A DNA stretch of 64,000 bases from Neckera pumila (GCA_963969595.1 OZ018408.1:44827022-44891021); one strand, 5' to 3'. Positions 14,387 through 28,500 are shown, numbered from the stretch's first letter. Numbers and translations: made by a program. Notes: generated by a model not told the origin, from the sequence alone.

Positions 14387-16041
14387 ATGGCGATGAGTGC
14401 TTGTCAAGCGCAATGTCTTCAGGCGTCAAAGTATTTGGCCCAGGGAGGAACATCCGCCCTGGAGGTTCGGAACAGGCCTGCCACAGTTAGCTTCACTCGC
14501 ATTCCTGTATGTTCTCTAACCTACATGTTTTTTGGGTAAATATTAATATCTTGATGTTGGGGCCAGTTCAGAATGCAAGGGTTGAAGCGACAAGGTTCAA
14601 ATTTGAACCAACCATGTGCACTAGGGTGAGATAGTACACTAAAAATAATACAATTAGACCTTGAATTGACCGCTTAAAACCTGAGTACATAATAATAGAA
14701 ACTTGCCTTGTACACCTGCATCATATGCTAGAGCAAACTTTCTTCTTTCCAGCGGTATACTAAATTTTCGTTCCTGAAAGTCCTATGGATGGGAAAGTGG
14801 ACATTTTGATTCAAACAGGTACTTCAGGATCAAGTTAGTCCACTGTGATATCCTCTGGAATCGCATTGTCTTAGCATTAATTGCCATTCTTTTACATGAA
14901 GAAATATTCTCTTTCCCTGCTTGTGTGTGAATGTTACTGATCCTGAGAGCATGGGTATTAGGTGCAAGGTCTGAGGCGAAGGGGCAACCGGATTGTGTGT
15001 GCGGCGGAAGGGAGTGGCAGCTGCTGCGGAGGTAGCGATGGTAAACAAAGTTCTTGCAGCAGCCATGAAGCCAAAGCACCACCGCCGAGTCTTGCCGGGG
15101 TGGGTGCTGAATTCGAAAACATGGTGTCTCGTTCAACAATGCAGGAGTTCGAGAAAGAGTACGACTCCGGGGAGGTTAGAAACACGCCATCAACCCTAAA
15201 CTCCCCAATGCTAGACCTTAAACCCTTCGATTCATACCTTTCTTAAGTAGCGATGACGTGTTACTTTCTAAGAACGGAGCCATCCGTCAATTCACAACAG
15301 CATTCTTGAGTACCAATGACGTTGCACTTTCTGAGAACATTGACAATTACGAGTTCAATTTAGAGCGAACTCGTACCTAAATCAAATTGAAATTACAGCT
15401 CTGAATATGCTCTCGCGTATTTAGACAATGGCTCATTGGTTCGAGGAGCTCTCGCTTGTTCAAACTTTTCAAAATATGGTGTCAGATTGTTTTATGTGTT
15501 CAGAATTGGTTTTCATTCCAATACGGAGGGTTCCAGAATGTAATGTTCCGCGCCCACAGATGGATTCTACAATTCGAAAATGGTCCTGGAAATTCGTCTA
15601 TATACATCTTGTTTCATCTATATTCTTCTCGTTACTTTACTAAGGTGTACAATTCTAATTTGGTGTCTGTGGGGATGTCACAGATGCAAGGAACCATCAC
15701 AAGAGACGTCGTTGTAGACGTCATGAATGAAGTTCCCGAACTTCTTGTAAGTCAAAGATCTTTTCAATTGATAGCGTGCCCCCATCAAACTTAGTTTTAC
15801 CAAGTTTTTCAAAATTGTCAAGGAATCAAATTATTGGCTATAATAGTTTGCATTTATAACTAAGAAGGATCGCTCATGTATACTCGTTTTGGAGATTTTA
15901 GGGTTTACCATTTGTCCTGTTTGCTTGCAGAACTCCAGCAGCAGCGAGGAGAAGTTTGTGGATGTGGATGCCGTATTGAGTGAAGCGATGGGTCTAGCCA
16001 ATGAAGACTTCGTCTTTGAATCGGAGGGCACAATGGTTTAG
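14387..16041 (+). CDS. Small, probably plastid-targeted protein of unknown function
   Basis: Four exons join in phase: 14387-14506, 14962-15174, 15684-15746 and 15931-16041, giving 168 residues. The start is the first ATG after a leader with no upstream in-frame coding. Residues 1 to about 52 are rich in Ala, Ser, Arg and Thr and poor in acidic residues (MAMSACQAQCLQASKYLAQG onward), like a plastid transit peptide. A Cys/Ser/Gly-rich stretch follows (GSCCGGSDGKQSSC). The C-terminal half is acidic and probably helical: FENMVSRSTMQEFEKEY, ITRDVVVDVMNEVPELL, FVDVDAVLSEAMGLANEDFV. The exon 2 donor (GAG|GTTAGA) is weak. I do not recognise the family. Possible CCACGTCA promoter elements upstream would fit a light- or stress-responsive gene, but that is inference. 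Confidence 0.7.
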
Positions 16042-17019
16042 GGTTTCGAGGTATTGGAACCTCACATTATCCCTCTTCTTATGCGCGGGAGCACGTCTTC
16101 CGGGTTAGTGTCTGACACCCGGTCAAGCTAGTGGAATGTTACGAATGTGAACAATGAGGAGCTCTTTGCTATGATTGTCTCCTTTTGGTTCTTCTTTCAC
16201 GTGAGATTCCACTTGGCAGTGGGCATCGACACTCGTCTGGGTTTTGATAGCGGTCATCAGCTTTGAATGTACTTGTCTTTTTTCTGTACCTATATGAATA
16301 TGAAATACACGGAAGTTTTCAACAAGACAAAGTGCTAAAGTGTGATCATTTGAATCTAATCCCTTGAGTGCATCTTCCGTGAATACCAATATTTTTGGCA
16401 CTCACAATAGCTCCTTTCCCGGCTGATTTTGGTGTGATTTGGGTTAGTAGGATGCAATTTGCTTTTCATAGTGTGATGATCGAGTTCAGAACCGTCTGGG
16501 TTGAGTGTGACGATAGCATCTACAAATGGAATAGTAGTGTGGTTTTTCTAAATCAATCCTGAGGGAATAGTTCTCAAACAGGCACAATTGACCTACAAGT
16601 TTACAACAACGTGTTTTCAGTCCTTTGGCAAGTGAGTCTTGATATGACTCTCCTCCTTACGCTTTCCAGTGAAGAAACTCGTCAGTTGCAGAGTTGACCT
16701 ACTGTAATTCTGAAGCAACTGAGGAGGTTATTTTTCTGAGGAGGACGTGCAAGGAGGTAGTGATATGGGTATTCTAACGAAAACCACAAAAGCGAGTGGG
16801 CAATTACAGTGCCCGCTCAGTGGGAATCAGCTTCAAGAGACTATAGGCGCATTTCCTATTCAGTGTTGGAACCCTAAGACTGCAGAACATGTCCAGTCAG
16901 CAATGTGACCTTGATTTTACACGGTAGTGCTATGGGCATCAGAAATGTGTCACCACTTCCTGATGTCTTCTCGTCTGAATGACCTCGCGGCCTTTTCTTC
17001 TATGAGCCGCCCAGAGTTT

Positions 17020-20000
17020 TCAAAGTGTTACACCTCGCTTCAGAATAATGTCCCCATAGGGATCTTCTTGTTTGACGAAGATCGACTCATTCGAAGCCAG
17101 CACTGAAAAATGTAATTCAAAAATTTGTAGTCAGATATTTGGCATCATCTGGAAGGCAGGGCCCTTCAAATCATACATTGCAGGATTTGAAGCAAAGTAG
17201 ACAATAACAACTTCCTTCCAAGCATACTTCGATTGGCGATAAGTTAGGTTTGCGGGGAATTGCCTGATGCTAGCGAATGCACTTAGAAGATCATTCCCTC
17301 TGAAGAAATTAGAATCTCAGGCACTGAAGGATAGTGAGATATGCTCACCGCAGACTTGATAGAACATCCTGGCTGCGCGGCTCTTATCAAGTCCAGTCGT
17401 GAGATTGTTTACGGACGCCTCGTAAACGTCTGCTTCTTCAAGCTTATTGAAATGCTCCCGCAGGAGTCTGTGATAATCAATTTATAATAGTCAGATCTCT
17501 TAGATTGCTGCTGGAATCAGTGGTATAATAATCATCACCCGCTGTGGCATGTGCGCTGCAAATCGCCTTTTTCAGCAGTTTTCGGCATAATTGTGTCAGT
17601 GTAAGTAAGCTTCCAGTCGTCTCCTGATTCTACAGTCTGGCCATTTTTTTAAATATCCTTCTATTATAATTCCAAGCTTTCACAGAGTACATGTACCTAG
17701 AATTTTGCAGTAACGGGAAGCTTTATTGAACCTAGGGAATATTTCATCAAACAATTTTTTTCTGATATTGACATGTTTGCAAGGTTGTAAGCAAATTATG
17801 GTTAAAGTGATGTCCATGCAATCTCCAAGAGAATGACAATATCGACAAGTGAATTAGGGCTTCGGGGTCTTACTTGGCTACGACAATGGTCGTGTTATTG
17901 ATGGAGTCTGCTGGTCTTGGTTGAGTGGAATTGCTGGTGTCTTCCAGTAGCTCTATCAACCAAATTCCAGTGAAGAATTAGGATGCAGGTCGCTTCACCA
18001 AAGTTTAGCATTGTTCACAATAATTAGAGTGTACTTAAAGTCATGTCACGTGATTGGCGAGGTAAAACTAAATTAGCAGTGAGACTCTTCAAATACGTTC
18101 TCTCCGTCAAGTTCCCTTGAACGCCATGGACAGAAATGGCTTGACCTTTGCGTGATATATATCGTACCAAAGTAGAAACTATGAAAATAAGTAAGCTTAC
18201 GAGATTGTGCGAGGATGCCAGCTTGAAAGTCACCACTAGCAAAGTAGTCGATCATATCAGACTTGCCAGATGCTCTGCGAGGTCGAATATTCACCTCCGG
18301 CAACTCGCCTGAAATAGGCGACATATTCCTTCCAACGTCCTTAACGGGGCTTCCGGTATTCCTTCTTTTCGACCTATGGACGTAAAATGATCGATTGTCA
18401 AGTATGAAGAAAATGGTGTTACATTAATGGTTGCAATCTGAAACTGTGGAGATGCCACCTCAGAAGTGCTTCAAGTTCTCCCAGTTTCATCGGATATGAG
18501 TGTATGCGACTAATGAAGAGGAAAGTAAAGTTTCACCAATGCACTTACTTTCCAGCTGTCGGAGGCTCTCCTTCGTTATCATATGACAAGCTTCCTCCAT
18601 AAGACGCGGACATCGAGCGCTTCGAAGATTTTCCGTCCGTGGTAAGTGGGGCTGCAGAAGTTCCTATAATTGATGAGCCTTCCCAATTTTCCTCGTTATC
18701 CAGAAAGGAAATATGAGTAACAATTAAGAATAACTCATAACGCAGCATGTATGAAGTATTAACTACTCCGTATTCGCTTAGACCAAAAATTACATTGGAA
18801 AGCTTAATTACCAAAGAGAGCTGGTGTTCGGAGGCCGAATCTATTTCCGAAGATATCCTCCCTGCTGCCAGTACTCGGCGTTTGAAGAGCTTCTCGAAGC
18901 TTTTCCACAGAACCTAGGCTATGGTGATCAGCCTCTGCATGAGGGGACTGAGGAAGCAAGTGTGCCAAATTGTCCACGCCGAGATACATGCACACGAAAC
19001 ATTGGCAATTTTATAAGCTGATCTTGATTGATCTCTGTGGAGAAGTTTGAGTGACTACTACCAATTGTAGTTCAAACGCACCTATCAAAACATACTAATT
19101 TCTCTACAATTCTCAATCCGAGGATAAGTGTTTACTCACGTTTTCTGGTTCTTTTTGTAAACCTGTTTCCATTGGATAATTCGTATCAACAGGGAAATCT
19201 GGTTCTAGAGGTTCTGGAACATCTGCTCCGACAGGGAAATCTGTATCCATTGGAGAGTTTTGCTTGGAGCCGCTGGAAGTTGGTGATGCGCCTGTGGCAG
19301 TTGAAAGAGTGAGATTTCAAGATTCATTTGTCAGATTTCGAGGATGCTTACATACTTACCTATTCTTTAATTAGGACAATCATATGCAGTTGAGTTCTTT
19401 CAAGTATCTATCAGAAGTAAACTGCATGTCGACCGAGTGTACGTCAATAAATTTCCGTCGTAATCGCATCACTCAAATTGCCTCCAATTTTCCCGAGAGG
19501 TCGCATGGTTGCCGTAGTATTTAAGGTCGATGATCCTAGCCTACAAAATTCCTCACATACGTGACACAGGATTGAGAAAATTTACCTTGTTTTCTGCTGG
19601 AGTCAGCTGGTTTAATTGGGGTCGGGATAACAACACGTCGCCACATCTCCTGCAGCGCTGGAGCCCAAGTTGGTTCGGGCCGGAATTTCACATTCAAGGA
19701 CATACAAACCGATGGAAGGTTCCAATTCTGCTGCACTGCTCTGACACGCTGCTTGTTGATGTCCTTTGCCTGTTTTGGAAAATTTCTTAATTTTAATCTG
19801 CTTGGCATCAATCAGTTCGCAATTTATATTGAGAAACGTTTGAAAATGCTTTCAGAATTGTAATTATTCGTTCATCTAATGTCAATTTCGATATATATAG
19901 TCGTTATCTTGAGCGGCAAAACTGTGACGTATAACAGCCTAAAGCTCCACTAGCTAGGCATGGAGAACACAAAAGTGCTTTATACACCCGTCTCGAGAAG

Positions 20001-23000
20001 TGGAAATTTCGTGAAATTCCACCAATATAATGAAATTGACGTTGTCAGGTTATAACATGAAGCCCGGTTTATTGCAGCGAACCTTGCTCGGGACGGTGCT
20101 TGCGCCTTTACGACCGACAATATCTGATGTATCCTGAAGCCATGCGGCGAACGTCTTCTTAGAAATTTCTGTTTCATCATCGTACATTAGCACTCGAGCA
20201 TTTCTCTTCCGAATGTTCCTTCGTGCTGATCGTGTTTCCCTCTTGGGTTGAGAGCTGCCTGCCTCTGGCTGCAGTAGTAATCACGTTGAAATTCAATGAA
20301 TTGCGGCCATATCCTTCAAATCAAGCTGATGACGATTTGAGAGGGGATTTTCTGCTGGAATGGGATGGAGAAAATGGCTTACCAAGAGAACATTATGTTG
20401 ATCCATTTCCGGCTCAGGCAGCTGCTCGTCAAATATCGTGGGCAGAGCGCCCGAAAGTTCGGGTGGACGATTATCTGAGAAACATCACAGTCAGTCATCG
20501 TAGTTCGTTGAATAGGATATCACTAAAGGTAGTCCAGTCTGAAGGTTCAGTAGCTATATTACATAGAAACTTTGGAGAATGCTACAATACAGAGTTCTTC
20601 CCAAGTGCCTGGAAAAGTCTGTACGGCTCCACTGCAGGAAATATTGGAAGAGTTGCGAAATTCAGCGATCCTATTTCGAAAAATTTTGCGACGATCGCTG
20701 ACCTGGAATTGTTTTATCTGGTGCGCAGTCCTCCACTGGGCCAACTTCCAGGGACAGTCTCTGTCCTGGAAGCTGAAATTCCGGCAAGCAGTCATCCAAA
20801 GGCCCAAGAATACTGTCCGCTGACAGAGATGACCCACTTCTGCTTTCTCAAGCGGCAGACAAGTCACAGAATGCAGTTATTGGTAGCATTTTAAACTTGG
20901 ATTTTTACATATCAAGAATGAGAACTTTCTCCGATCATACACTTCAAAGGAGATAAAAGCATTACTTGCGCATTCCACCCACACTATTCGGTGAGTAGGG
21001 AGCGTTCTCTTGCAAAGTAATGTCTTCAATGGCAGCTGTAGAACAGAGATCACAGCTTGTCTTAATATATTGAAGAGATGTCAACACTGGGACCCTGGAG
21101 ACAGACTATCGTGGGGTAACAAGGAGGTAACTGATTGTACGGCTGACCACGGCTGCAAGTACCTTAATCGAGGAAGTCAAGAACGGATGACAAGTAGTTT
21201 GTTGTACATGCAATTAGATTGTAATAAAAAGAATTAGAGATTTTCATGTGAATGATCTTCCAAGTTAAACTAGAATGGGCGATGATCCTTAACCCTGAAA
21301 GTGATCTCGAGGAGAATCATTGTCCTCTAAATTGTCGGCATTGACTTCAGGAAAGACGAAGAACGTTTCTTCCTGTTGACAAAGCAGATACTAATACTTA
21401 GCGACAATTGCAGTCATGGTAGCTGAGAACTGCCTTAGAAAATTTCTCTTAATCAAGTTGTCACTAGCTATATCTACGAAAATGCGGGAAGAGTCTGATT
21501 CAGAGCTGGTTATCAATCCCAGTCTGAACATAGGCAATGCAGATATGGCAGCCTCTACCCCTAACTCAAAGTCAATTTTGTCGCGGAGTGGTAGATCAAA
21601 CGAAATTGGCTACAGGTCCTAGATGGAAGCTTACCAAAAAGTTAACGCCCTCTTGCAAAGGAACAGATGGCTCTCTCATAGGCCTTTCAGTACTTTCTGC
21701 TATCCGAATTTCGTCAGATGCCAGTGTGATGTTCTCATATCTGTACGATTCAATGGTCAAAGTTACCAGCGACCAATAAGTTTCTCCAAATTGAAGGTAA
21801 TAGATGCAAGAACCTCCAATCATTACTGTTGCAACGCTTAGAACCACATTTATAATCACGTATATTCTTTCCAAAGTCAAGCGTCGCTTGTGGCACACCA
21901 TAACCAGCCCTTGGTGTAATATGTCAGGAAATTGACTGAGACTAACGTTAACTGTGTGTTCGTCGCGGAGCATATACCAAGAAGATAGGCGTTCGATTCT
22001 TTCTCTTCTTGAGAATACTATTTCATGACACAAACTCTTAGAATTTCAGGAAAATAATAGCATCTTACTTAGCACGGTATTTTCGCTTTGGCAGTTTGGT
22101 TCGGTCCTCATCCATTTGCACAGGTTCTATTCTGATCTTCATCTGTTCCCCGTAAGCATGCAATGCCGTCATTAACCATTTGTCAATAAATAGAAGTCCA
22201 GAGGTGACATTCTCTGAATAAATGCTAAAAAATCAAGTATACGACATCTTGTGTCAACGGTAGCCCCAGACCATGGGGAATTGAATGTCAAGCCACAGTT
22301 TGTAAGTCTCACTTCTTTTCTAATTCCAGGAGGGGTTCTCCGGTTCATCATGTTGAGCAAAATTTCATGTACAGGCCTGATTCATCATGATCAAAGAAAC
22401 TGACCCGGTCGTCCTAGTACAAATACGACATTACATGGCAAAAAATCATTGATACGGAGTATAATTTAGCGGTTGAGAGGGAACCACACGTACGAGAAAT
22501 GCGTTCATGTCCTCTGCAGGTTATTATACCCCGTCGTTTAATCCAAGTATAAAACAGGAGAAACGTTAGCGATTAGCTGGCGAAGAAATTCAAGACTGGA
22601 CCTATTAGTCATTCTGGCTGTACATACTTACTTATCTGATTAGATGATGTGACAAATGATCACTTAGCTCAACGGATAAATACCTGTAACTTGAGGAACA
22701 TATCGATTGCTGTACACAAGATTTCAGGAATATGTTTAATGATTCAAAGGTGATTGACAACAATAGAAACTCTGAACCTTAAGAAATTCTGGTCCTTACC
22801 ATACAAGAAAAAAACTTTGCGCTTGTAAATTTGGACAATCCCTCCTGGAGGATTTCAAACACAGTGATCATTCAGTACCAAGTCACCGGTATCTTTCAAT
22901 CTGGCACATTAAATTTTCAGTTCAATGACTTGCAAGCTTCGAGATGCTTCTTTCAGTGTTTCTTTGTAAAACTGCGCAGATCGAAGACGAAATGTCGCCC

Positions 23001-23748
23001 TCAGAGAATGACGCACTTACCCATGAGGATTCCCGAGAGTCGAAGTGCGAGCGGAACAGGAGGATTAAGAATCTGCTTGCTGTAAAGGAGGCATTCGTGT
23101 AAGATGAAATAAACGGAGACGTATTTACGAGAGCAGATTTTCTCAATTCTAGACTTGGATTGCCGATGAGACAAGTGAGCGACATATGGACTATCCTTGT
23201 CAAATTTTCAGGAGTACCTTTAATGAGGTACGTTCTTTGAAAAATTGCAGATACTCGTACAGAACTGTGAAGACAATGTAATTACCATATCTGCACGATG
23301 TTGATCTTTGCGGCCTTCGTCCTGTTAATGTTCGCACGAATTGTCGCTGCAATCCTGCCATTGGTGGATTCCCAAGAACACATGTATCAATGATATTATT
23401 GCACTGGAGTGCCGCAATTGCGATTTAATGGTGCTTCTTTCACAAATTGATAGCATTGCATATAGACGTAATAACTTATACCTATGAAAGACGAGACATT
23501 AAGCCTTCGATGAGTAATTAACGCTTCCATTCAAATGGTTTGCTGTCATTCGAGGCAAATGGCTATCAATGGTGCACATTATTGGAACACAGTTCAGGCA
23601 ATTGAAAAGAAAATCGGGAGTACTTCTATAGATATCTTAGTGTTGTGTAGAAAGAAAATGTCGATCTTGCAATTGAGCTGAGAAGAAGCACTCACCAAAT
23701 TTGCCCCATCGGGTGCTTCTTGCTTAGGAGTTGGTGTGAATAAAACAT
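17020..23748 (-). CDS. REC8: REC8-type meiotic cohesin subunit (alpha-kleisin)
   Basis: Alpha-kleisin closes the SMC1/SMC3 ring; REC8 forms act in meiosis. The first exon (23748-23696) starts MFYSHQLLSKKHPMGQIW. The second (23354-23286) gives IAATIRANINRTK...NIVQI. The third (23079-23021) gives KQILNPPVPLALRLSGILMG, the REC8-like version of the kleisin N-terminal domain. Further N-terminal exons are at 22224-22079 (IYSENVTSGLLFIDKW) and 21740-21635 (YENITLASDE). Middle exons are acidic and poorly conserved, including about 20474-20383 and the segment near 20.1 kb (LMYDDETEISKKTFAAWLQD, then TSDIVGRK). The C-terminal winged helix is in 17467-17349 (LLREHFNKLEEADVYEASVN, AARMFYQVC) and 17102-17020 (VKQEDPYGDIILKRGVTL, stop). 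One tiny exon between 23021 and 22224 is needed to keep phase and I did not place it. Exon edges between 18 and 21.5 kb are approximate. Confidence 0.88.
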
Positions 23749-25130
23749 TTTGGACCACCAGAAACGAGCGCCAAGGTGAAAATTACTTCGCAATGAATCC
23801 TGTCAAGCCCAACCAACTCAAGTGACTGCATGAGTCTCAGCTTCTAATTTCCTGAAAACTCAATAGTTTATTTCTTAGTTTCCTTTGTACCTACAATATA
23901 TTGATGCAAGAAGCAGAGAAGCACGAGTATCCTTAAATCAGTGTTAAAATTAGTGCAGCACACTCAACGTTGCGCAATTTCTAACCATTCGCCCGCAGAA
24001 AACATCAAATACGAAGCCATAGTAATAGATTCAATACTGTTCCAAGATTCAGTTTTATAAACTCTGACCACTTAATTAATGCAAACGAACAGCAAACAAT
24101 AGATCGAACTCACTAAAATTGAACGACAGTTTAGAACACGATCCAGCCGTACGCAGAATTGGCCGGATGGCCAAGCACATGCTATGGAGTTCACAATCAA
24201 GACATCTGAATGGAATACACTCCACATCCTAATTAAAAAAATTACAGAGAAAGTAGAAAATTAAAATAATGATCCGCAGGCCCATTCAAGAACGGAAAAA
24301 ATCACCTGCGCAAATGCAATTGACCATATCCATGTAAACAAATTCAAAGGTGAAGCCAGCAATCGACACAGACAGTAAATTCAAAAGCCGACAAAGTGCT
24401 TACGAAATCAATGAGCCAAATGAATCCGCTTCTGCACCGGAATGAATTGCGTAGAGAGACTAATGCAGCGCGACCATGAGCAAAGAGTATGCTAAGAACT
24501 GGCACGGAATGGCTAGAATGGCAGGGAAGACCTCGTTCAAATGCCGCCCTCTTGGCGCCCTCAAATCTACGTCCCCGAGAAGCTCATAGATGAGCATTTG
24601 TTGATTTAAGAGAATCATGGGTGTTTGTAGATTTCCTCTGCCAGTCACTGTCAGCCTGAGCGCGCCTGAGAATGCCCGAAAAAAAAAAGGGCAGCCGAAT
24701 ACAGGTTCGTCAAAAACAATTCATGAATTGCGGGCCAGATTCATTAAAAAATAATTCAAAATATAAGTAAATATGACATTTAATGAAATTTTTAGAAATT
24801 ATAATGTGGCATAATTGAATAGTACATAAAATATTAATGAAAATCATCTTAATCCTCAAAAAAACCATGAAGCTAAAGCTATGAGTATCAATAAAGCCAC
24901 AAGTATTGGTATAGTTGTACCAATAAAGTTTGTGAGTACTACTAAAGGTTACGAAATATTTTGAACCATATTAAAGGTTATAAAATATTCCAACCCCTAT
25001 AAAATGAACTTCCAAAAATTTAAAATCAAGTTCGTGAATAAAAATTTAACGGAAAAAGAAATGATTTTGTATGGATCTAATGAATGTGATCCCGACATGC
25101 AGGACAAGTTGAAATTATAGGAAACTTTTA
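23749..25130. other. 5' flank of REC8, no gene recognised
   Basis: Presumed promoter and leader of the REC8 gene, passing into AT-rich DNA at about 24.7 kb. No coding segment with splice support was found. Confidence 0.5.
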
Positions 25131-25345
25131 TTAATCACTAAATGCCTGCGGCACCAAATTCTGGTGTATATAGTATTTTGAAGTTAAATCAAACCTAACC
25201 AAGTTATTACTTTTAGTAATTTATATTTTTGAAGAATTCTTTTTGAAATCTAGTTTTAGCATCAAAATCCGATTTTGAAAATCAATGATTATGATTTTTC
25301 TATTCAAGATTTTGTGCAAGGGTGTCCATTGCAAATCTTGATATA
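25131..25345 (-). mobile_element. End fragment of the second TTAA-type subfamily
   Basis: Starts TTAATCACTAAATGCCTG and CACCAAATTCTGGTG. It then follows the reverse complement of the 48.38-kb end of the nested element through the 'attttgaagttaaatc' and 'ctattcaagattttgtgcaa' regions, and breaks off at about 25345, just before a different inverted-repeat element. Confidence 0.65.
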
Positions 25346-25354
25346 GTTCCTGAG

Positions 25355-25533
25355 ATAAGGGAGAAACATCCAAAAACAATAATGTACCCAATTACATAGT
25401 TTTCTAGACACAACAATCATTCTAGAATGACAAGCTATCTATGATATGCCTAGATTTACATTCTAGAATGACTACCATATTTAGAAATTTTTGCAATTGG
25501 GTACACTATTGTTTTTGGATGCCTCTCCCTTAA
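25355..25533. mobile_element. 179-bp MITE with ~35-base inverted repeats
   Basis: Arms starting GGGAGAAACATCCAAAAACA and, from the other strand, GGGAGAGGCATCCAAAAACA both run on to TACCCAATT, with about three mismatches. The edges are ATAA on the left and TTAA on the right, compatible with a decayed TTAA duplication. The interior repeats ATTCTAGAATGA twice. No coding capacity. Confidence 0.75.
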
Positions 25534-28500
25534 TTCAATTAATACCTAATAAACTATACAAGTTAATTCAATTCAAATAAAAGTTTGAATAGTGCAAGAT
25601 TCCTTTATACTAATTTGTTAGATGCATGTAGTCTAATTAATATAATTATTTGAATGATCTTTAGATAAAATTTAGATGAAAATGAAGTGGATGAGAATAA
25701 TAATGCACCTATCATATTAGTGCACCTTGCAACCTTACATAATTTCCAAATTAGTTTGAATTAATGTTATTACTTTAGGATGTACTAATTGGATGAGTAA
25801 TTGTTTGATATTGCATTTTTCTATTAGAAACCAAATTATTTTATATCAATTGAGTAGTGTACAATATATTAGAGAAAATTTCAGCCCTCTACAAGGCTGA
25901 ATTGATGCATGAAAATGTGCATTTAGGAAAAATAGCAACCCCAAAAGGCTATCAGGTAGTTTGTAAGGTGAGCAATCATCCAAGGTGCCCCATTGGAATT
26001 CCGATTAAAGAATTATTTTTTATTATTTTTTATGAATTTAAAAATAAATAAATAAATAATTATATATATATATACACATATTTATTGTAATTGCACATTT
26101 GTTGAAACCCCCTAATGGCCCTATAGAGGGTCCAAATTTTTGTAATCTTTTTTGGTTGAAGTTGTTAAAATTTTGGAAATAAATTTTCTTGCAAAAATAA
26201 TTGCATGGTAAGAAGATTTTTGCTTCTAGCATTAATTGAATTAACCTACTAACATTTTATAAAAATGCTTCAGAAATAATATATGTAATGCTACATGTAT
26301 TCTTATCAATGTAGGATAAAACTTTCAAAAAAATTTGATTATGGTAGCTTAGACAAGTTTTGCAAATACTTGATTATAATCTCAAAGTTGTCATTTTTCT
26401 ATTTTTTTTTAATTTGGGTGAAACACATTGTACTTATTTGGTTGGAATTTAATCTCTTATTGAGTCTATGTATTTCTTTTGCTCAATATCCATACCAAAA
26501 GTGAATTTCTATAAGGAGGAAAAAAATTTGGAGCAATGTTTGATCTCTGAAGTAATTTTTTTTAAGAAAACTAGCGGTTGGCGCTTGCTATGCTACGCAT
26601 TCATCATTAAAATTATATTCGAATTTTTATATATTAGATAAAATGCAGAAAAAAAATTTAATAAATCTTCAGAAAGAAATTACTAAAATCTTTGTATAAT
26701 TTTGTTTATAAAAAAGCATATATTGAAATGTACAATAGAAATTTACTGAATCATGAGTGAAATATATGTAAATGGTAAATACTGAAAAAGATACACATTT
26801 ATTGTAATGCATTCAAAAGTTGACTCAATTGTTACGAACAATGGCAATTCAGGAACTTGGTGAATTGAAAAGAAAAACTTGTAAATTTCAAAAACTTCAC
26901 GAACAACTTAATTGTTGTGAAATCCAAAATTGCTTCAATTGAATAAATTTCTCAAATCATTTGGTAGTAGCAATGTACTTTTGAAAATATAAAAGCTGTA
27001 AAAGTGATATTACAAAGGTGATTGCAAACTACTACTCTATTTTTATAATATAAATATTATTTTTTATGTATGCATGATTGAAAATATTTTTACAAAATAT
27101 TAAAACTAATTATTTCAAAGGCTTATTGAAATCATTATCATGCATTCTATTCAAATATATCAAAATTTTACTAATATGTGATACAATGAATGGGTAGCAT
27201 AACAAGCATGAGCCCCTATTATTAATGGTAGCATTTGTGATATTATAGAGGGAGTTATGATTTTAGTAGTATGATAAGGTTATGGAAAAAAATTGGATAT
27301 ATATTCTAGATAAATTAGAAGAATATTAATAATTATATGAAATCTACAAAATATTCTATGAATGAATCTAGTACTTATAATTCCTATGACCTCTATAAAA
27401 ATATCTATTATTGAATGTCTATTATTTGTTAAATATCCTTTGACCTCAAAGGGATCAATGGTTTTCAAGAGTCACAGTGTCCCTCTTGAAATATAAATTC
27501 TTTTTACTCATTTTTGAAACATTTTATAGTTTAAAGTGTGACTATGATTTACTTTCAAAATTGTCATTCCTTGACCAAATATTAGTCCTTTAAAAAATGA
27601 TCACTTTGAAAGAAAAAACATGATGTGAAAAAATCCCTACCAAGAATAATAACATTTTTGCACCAATTAGAAGACCATCCACCAACTAGACTATCTTATG
27701 AAAAGATGCTGTCACCACTGTTAAAATGCCCCCCTTCCCTGCCGTTGATTTGCTTCACTTAGGAAATCAAGGGCCGTCGGTGTGCCGATGGTGGGCTGTC
27801 CACCGCCGTTGATAGTTCAGGCGTTCGGGCAAGGAGTTGGAGAAGGCGCCTAAGTTTTTCAAGAAAGTAACCTTTGAGAGCAATCTAAGTTTTTAAGGAG
27901 TGGGATTTGAAATAGCTTGGCGATAGAGATTTGCAAGAGTGCAACCTTTGACGACCATTTTGACTTCTTCAGGTTTTGAACTTTTCAACTTCAACTTTGG
28001 ATTTGTAGGCAGTTACATTTCTATGACCTCCTTTCATTTACAAACTCGTCTTGTATATTGCATCAAACATTGTTTTTGACTATGCAGAATTCTTAGTAGT
28101 GCAAATAATTTGAAAACATTCAACAAGTGCAATGTTTGTTTGAATGCACAACGGACAATCGTTGCAATTTTAAAACTAAACATCAACCTTGCTCTTTAAA
28201 GAATTCCTCGTGGACAAATTTGATTCTTGACAGACATATAAACCTCAAAAAAGACATTGAGCATTTGAAAACACAAAGAAGTATAGTTGATAGCTTGCAC
28301 TTACAAAAACAACACTTGCACTTTGAAGATGGAAGCGTTGGCTACATGTTTATTGTGCTTTGATTGAAGTAATAAATTAGGGTGTCCAAAGCAGTGATGG
28401 CAAGACTATGAAGAATAAATTGTAGTCTCTCATTAGATCATTCTTATTTTGTTTTCTGTAGAATTGAAATTTTAATGAATTTAGGGTTTGCAGCGGCAAA

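Noticed and set aside
20223..20894. 223-codon open frame on the plus strand
   Set aside because: It runs antisense to REC8 exons (for example 20474-20383) and encodes no recognisable domain. It is a by-product of the opposite strand's coding sequence.
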